Assembly: GCA_028687975.1 (NCBI GenBank)
Contig: JAQTZD010000006.1
Coordinates: 13,856-68,315 of the forward strand
Direction of reading: 5' to 3'
DNA: 54,460 nucleotides
Source of the DNA: Sediminibacterium sp.
Lineage (GTDB): Bacteria > Bacteroidota > Bacteroidia > Chitinophagales > Chitinophagaceae
Numbering within the stretch: the stretch's first letter is position 1; every line of letters starts with the position of its first letter. This document shows positions 51,588 through 54,460 of the stretch, one piece after another. The translations under genes were made by a program, and so were the position numbers. The notes under the pieces are model-generated. The model worked only from the letters and a program-made list of their open reading frames with translations, was not told the origin of the DNA and did not search any database.

Positions 51588-54137
51588 TTATTTGGGATCC
51601 AGGGCCATTCTTATCTTTTCGGAAAGATCCTGTAAATGAACCTTGCTCAGTTTATCTCCGAATGTTGCAGCTGCAGCATTGATCTGAGTACGAAGACCGG
51701 TCAACTGCGCCCGTACTATAGCAGGAACATCTGTTTTCTTCAGGTCTGTTGGCGCACTGGCACCAAAGAAGGAAATGGTAACGGTAGCTGGAGCGGCAGG
51801 AGGGTTCAGGATATTCACCAATTGGTCTACATAAGATTTCTGCAACAACCTGCGATAGGTATCGATGCTCTTTTTACTGCTCAACTCACTGAAAATACCA
51901 CCCTGAACATCGTTCAGCATTTCAAAAGCAGTATAGGCTTTATCCGCACCAAAACGCTCGGCGCTGAGTTGCAGGCGGCTCAGTCTGTCTCCGCTTACCA
52001 GGGAGCCTAAAATGCCATCTTGTGCAGTCATTACCGGATCATTGCTAACCGGGTTGTTGAACTTGTTCCAAAGGTTGCGGTCGATCAGCCAATTCGGGGT
52101 TTCGAACAGTTGTTTGTGCAGAAATGCAACGGCTTCTTTCTGGCGGGATTTTGGGGTGATTTCATAAACGGCTTCATCCTGATCGGCGGTTTTAAATGTT
52201 TCATATACGCCGGCAACATTTGCAGTAACATGGCCCATGTAACGACGGAACTGACCCAACAGCTTACCATACATGGTGCTGAGGTTCTCGTACTGGTCGG
52301 CTTCTTCTTTGGTCCATTCAGGTAACCCTTTAATGATGCGTTTCAGGTTCATGATACCATATTCACTGGCTTTCACTGCATTGTCGCTAAGGTCTTCGCT
52401 CTGGCTTCTGGGATCTGCTCTGTTGCCCATTTCGTAGGTGCCGAACCAACGACGTGGATTTTCTTTCAGCGCCTTTGTAACCAGTTTGCTGCTGTTGATT
52501 TTGATTTCTTCGTCTTTAGTTCCCGGAATATATCCGTAGCCCCACTGAACAGCCCACTTGTCGTAATCACCAATGCGGGGATAGAGACCAACACGGCTGA
52601 TATTGTCTTCGGGTTGTGCCACATAGTTGAAGCGGGCATAATCCATGATGGAGGCAGTATGACCATTTGCTTCTACCCATGCTTTGTCTCTCAGCTTTTC
52701 AACCGGGGTTTTGCTGCTGCTGCCCATGTTGTGCATCAGGCCCAGCGTGTGACCTACTTCGTGAGAAGACACAAAACGAATCAGGTCGCCCATCAGGTCT
52801 TCGTCGTATTTCATTTTGCGGGAACCGGGATCAACAGCGGAAGTTTGAACCATATACCAGTCGTGTACCAGTTTCATTACATTGTGGTACCAGCCGATAT
52901 GGCTTTCCAGGATTTCACCGCTGCGGGGATCGTGAACATTAGGTCCATAAGCGTTTTCGATGTCGGAGGCAAAATAACGAACAACAGAAAAACGGGCATC
53001 TTCTGTACTCATGGTGCTGTCGTTTTCCGGCCACTCTTTACCCATGATGGCATTCTTGAATCCAGCTTTTTCAAAAGCAGCCTGCCAGTCGTTGATGCCG
53101 GCAATCAGGTGCTTTCTCCAGATTTTTGGTGTGGCGGGGTCTATGTAGTAAATGATGGGCTTTTTAGGTTCCACCAGTTCCCCTTTTTTCCATTTTTCCC
53201 ATTCACCATCTTTGGGCTCCAGGCGCCAACGAACGGCAAATCGAAGATTTTCCACTTTCTGCTGATTATCGCTGTAGCGAACAAAATCATCTGGGAAAAA
53301 ACCCACTCGTTTGTCCCAGATCCTGCGCTGCATAGGTACTTTTGGCAGGAGCAGCAGGGAGGTATTCAATTCCATAGTAACGGCTCCTGCATCGCTTGCG
53401 GCAGGAATGCTGGCCGAAGGAATGCCGGTAGGGGCCGGGCTACCACCCATGGCAGGACTGGAAGAGAAGGTTTTTACGGTTCTGATTTCAGTATTGATCG
53501 GATAGGTGGAAATTTTGGCAATGAAGGATCTGTCCGGGGCCAGGGCAGTCAGGTTGTACCGGCGTTTGCTGGCAGGACGGATGCTTACGGCCTGGTTGTC
53601 TCCTTTAAAGAACTCTGTTACATCAATTACAACAGAAGCGGAGTCTTTCCCGAAAGCAGCTACAGGAAAAGAAGCTGCAATGGCATTAACATTGGAATTG
53701 GTAACAGCCTGGTATATTTTCTGATCGGCATCTGCTGTGTTTACCAGCGTAATGGTGCGCAGAAAAATGTTATTGGAAGGGCCTTTTTCGAAACTGATGG
53801 TTTGCTGGTTGGCAATTTCACCACCATAGCCTGCACCGGCAGGAACCTTGGCAAAACGAGCCACAGCAAGGATTTCACGTCCAAAGATGGAATCGGAAAT
53901 TTCGAAATAGTACTTTTCTTCGACTTTGTGAACGGTAAATAAACCTTTCTGAGTAACTGCTTTATCTGTGATCACTTCTTTATAAGGCTTGGGGCCGGAA
54001 CGGGCGCCTGGTCCGTTATTGGGTGCACCTGCAGGAGCTCCCGGAAACTGTCCGTTGGGCGGGGTTTGAGGGCGTTGCTGCGCAAACATGAAAGCCGCAA
54101 GCAACAGGGCCGCAGATGATAATAGGATTTTTTTCAT
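51588..54137 (-). CDS. exported zinc metalloprotease (metzincin, DUF5117/DUF5118 type)
   Basis: An 849-residue protein with signal peptide (MKKILLSSAALLLAAFMFAQ) and a Pro/Gly/Asn-rich linker (residues about 20-50). The DUF5118/DUF5117 region follows, then the metzincin zinc motif HEVGHTLGLMHN near residue 459 and a Met-turn-like SIMDYARF. It is a family typical of Bacteroidota and related phyla; the target is unknown. The start at 54137 is chosen because it opens the signal peptide; the upstream codons add nothing conserved. A TACCTTTA box lies about 28 bases upstream. It has its own terminator. Confidence 0.92.
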   Translation of the reverse strand: MKKILLSSAALLLAAFMFAQQRPQTPPNGQFPGAPAGAPNNGPGARSGPKPYKEVITDKAVTQKGLFTVHKVEEKYYFEISDSIFGREILAVARFAKVPAGAGYGGEIANQQTISFEKGPSNNIFLRTITLVNTADADQKIYQAVTNSNVNAIAASFPVAAFGKDSASVVIDVTEFFKGDNQAVSIRPASKRRYNLTALAPDRSFIAKISTYPINTEIRTVKTFSSSPAMGGSPAPTGIPSASIPAASDAGAVTMELNTSLLLLPKVPMQRRIWDKRVGFFPDDFVRYSDNQQKVENLRFAVRWRLEPKDGEWEKWKKGELVEPKKPIIYYIDPATPKIWRKHLIAGINDWQAAFEKAGFKNAIMGKEWPENDSTMSTEDARFSVVRYFASDIENAYGPNVHDPRSGEILESHIGWYHNVMKLVHDWYMVQTSAVDPGSRKMKYDEDLMGDLIRFVSSHEVGHTLGLMHNMGSSSKTPVEKLRDKAWVEANGHTASIMDYARFNYVAQPEDNISRVGLYPRIGDYDKWAVQWGYGYIPGTKDEEIKINSSKLVTKALKENPRRWFGTYEMGNRADPRSQSEDLSDNAVKASEYGIMNLKRIIKGLPEWTKEEADQYENLSTMYGKLLGQFRRYMGHVTANVAGVYETFKTADQDEAVYEITPKSRQKEAVAFLHKQLFETPNWLIDRNLWNKFNNPVSNDPVMTAQDGILGSLVSGDRLSRLQLSAERFGADKAYTAFEMLNDVQGGIFSELSSKKSIDTYRRLLQKSYVDQLVNILNPPAAPATVTISFFGASAPTDLKKTDVPAIVRAQLTGLRTQINAAAATFGDKLSKVHLQDLSEKIRMALDPK

Positions 54138-54460
54138 TGCTAAATAGGTAGTTTTTAATGCAGTAAAGGTAACCATGTGAACATATCAATATTTTTTTTT
54201 AGTGCTATGTTGGGATGAGTGGTTGGTAATGAGGTGAAAAATCGGCCAAAATCGCTCATTTTAGGCACGTATAAGGCATTTTGGTTATTTGGATTGGTCG
54301 GAGAGTAAAATAAGTTTCTACCGAACGAATTTGCTTCTTTAAATAAAATTCCTAATTTGTAAGCCCTTTTGGATGCGAACAAATTCTTTTGATAATTTCA
54401 AAACATTTTTCAGTAGCATTGTGAGGTAATTTTAAAACCAACTGTAATTTTTAAAAAAAA
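54138..54460. other. intergenic region at right edge, no gene supported
   Basis: A 323-base AT-rich stretch upstream of the metalloprotease. An ORF of 75 codons on the minus strand (54155-54382) has no family resemblance and no supported start signal, so I do not call it. The only signal I can suggest is the metalloprotease's TACCTTTA box (54166-54173). I see no RNA gene, repeat or terminator here. Confidence 0.6.

Noticed and set aside
52614..53942. 442-codon ORF on the plus strand
   Set aside because: Antisense to the metalloprotease, whose metzincin motif and signal peptide are clear. Long shadow ORFs are expected at this GC content.
54155..54382. 75-codon ORF on the minus strand at the right edge
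   Set aside because: No similarity, no start signal, and it overlaps the metalloprotease promoter region.
1..54460. CRISPR array, tRNA/rRNA gene, insertion sequence or prophage
   Set aside because: I saw no regularly spaced repeats, tRNA cloverleaf, rRNA sequence, transposase or phage gene in any reading; a dedicated scan would still be worthwhile.

Overview
The window looks like an ordinary chromosomal stretch from a member of the Bacteroidota, most likely the Chitinophagaceae or a close relative. This is inferred from several things: the sigma factor has the short Bacteroidota RpoD layout, many genes carry TAnnTTTG-type -7 boxes, S16 has a long acidic and lysine-rich tail, NuoG is short, and DUF5916, BNR/sortilin-like, CarboxypepD_reg-like and DUF5117-type secreted proteins are present. 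I see no tRNA or rRNA genes, CRISPR array, insertion sequence, integrase or phage gene. Coding density is very high; the only stretch over 300 bases without a gene is the right edge (54138-54460).

Layout, left to right. 1-7137: adenine deaminase (minus, running off the left edge one base before a possible stop), a large secreted BNR/Asp-box protein, and a convergent DUF5916 outer-membrane-type protein, with a strong shared hairpin between the last two. 7272-13365 (minus): a tightly packed seven-gene run, lptF-family permease, Tat-exported superoxide dismutase, OsmC protein, cation diffusion facilitator, M20 dipeptidase, S4 RNA-binding protein, trmD. 13390-18153: a conserved hypothetical, a START-like protein, the RpoD-type sigma factor, ffh, rpsP and rimM. 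18141-22911: S41 peptidase, DNA polymerase IV, 1-Cys peroxiredoxin and an exported amidohydrolase. 22928-29434 (minus): rlmN and two pseudouridine synthases, followed without a gap by a hybrid histidine kinase, a single-pass membrane protein and an OmpA-like lipoprotein. 29517-33018: a thiolase, a small exported protein, hisS and a low-molecular-weight phosphatase. 33153-36120: a two-helix membrane protein, a PstS-like lipoprotein and a TPR protein.

36217-49409 holds a complete fourteen-gene nuoA-N operon for respiratory complex I, with separate nuoC and nuoD and a 365-residue NuoG that lacks the molybdopterin-oxidoreductase body. A good promoter match sits between nuoH and nuoI. The right end has an orphan ABC permease of the MacB/FtsX type, a small CarboxypepD_reg-like exported protein and a large exported metzincin metalloprotease.

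Most of the window is core metabolism and translation. The least explained parts are the kinase/membrane protein/lipoprotein module (22928-26484), the small-membrane-protein/PstS-like/TPR module (33153-36120), and a rearranged cysteine site in NuoG. Several genes also have a -7 box ending only 4-5 bases before the ATG, which suggests leaderless mRNAs. Nothing here is clearly a new system; these are the candidates I would check first.
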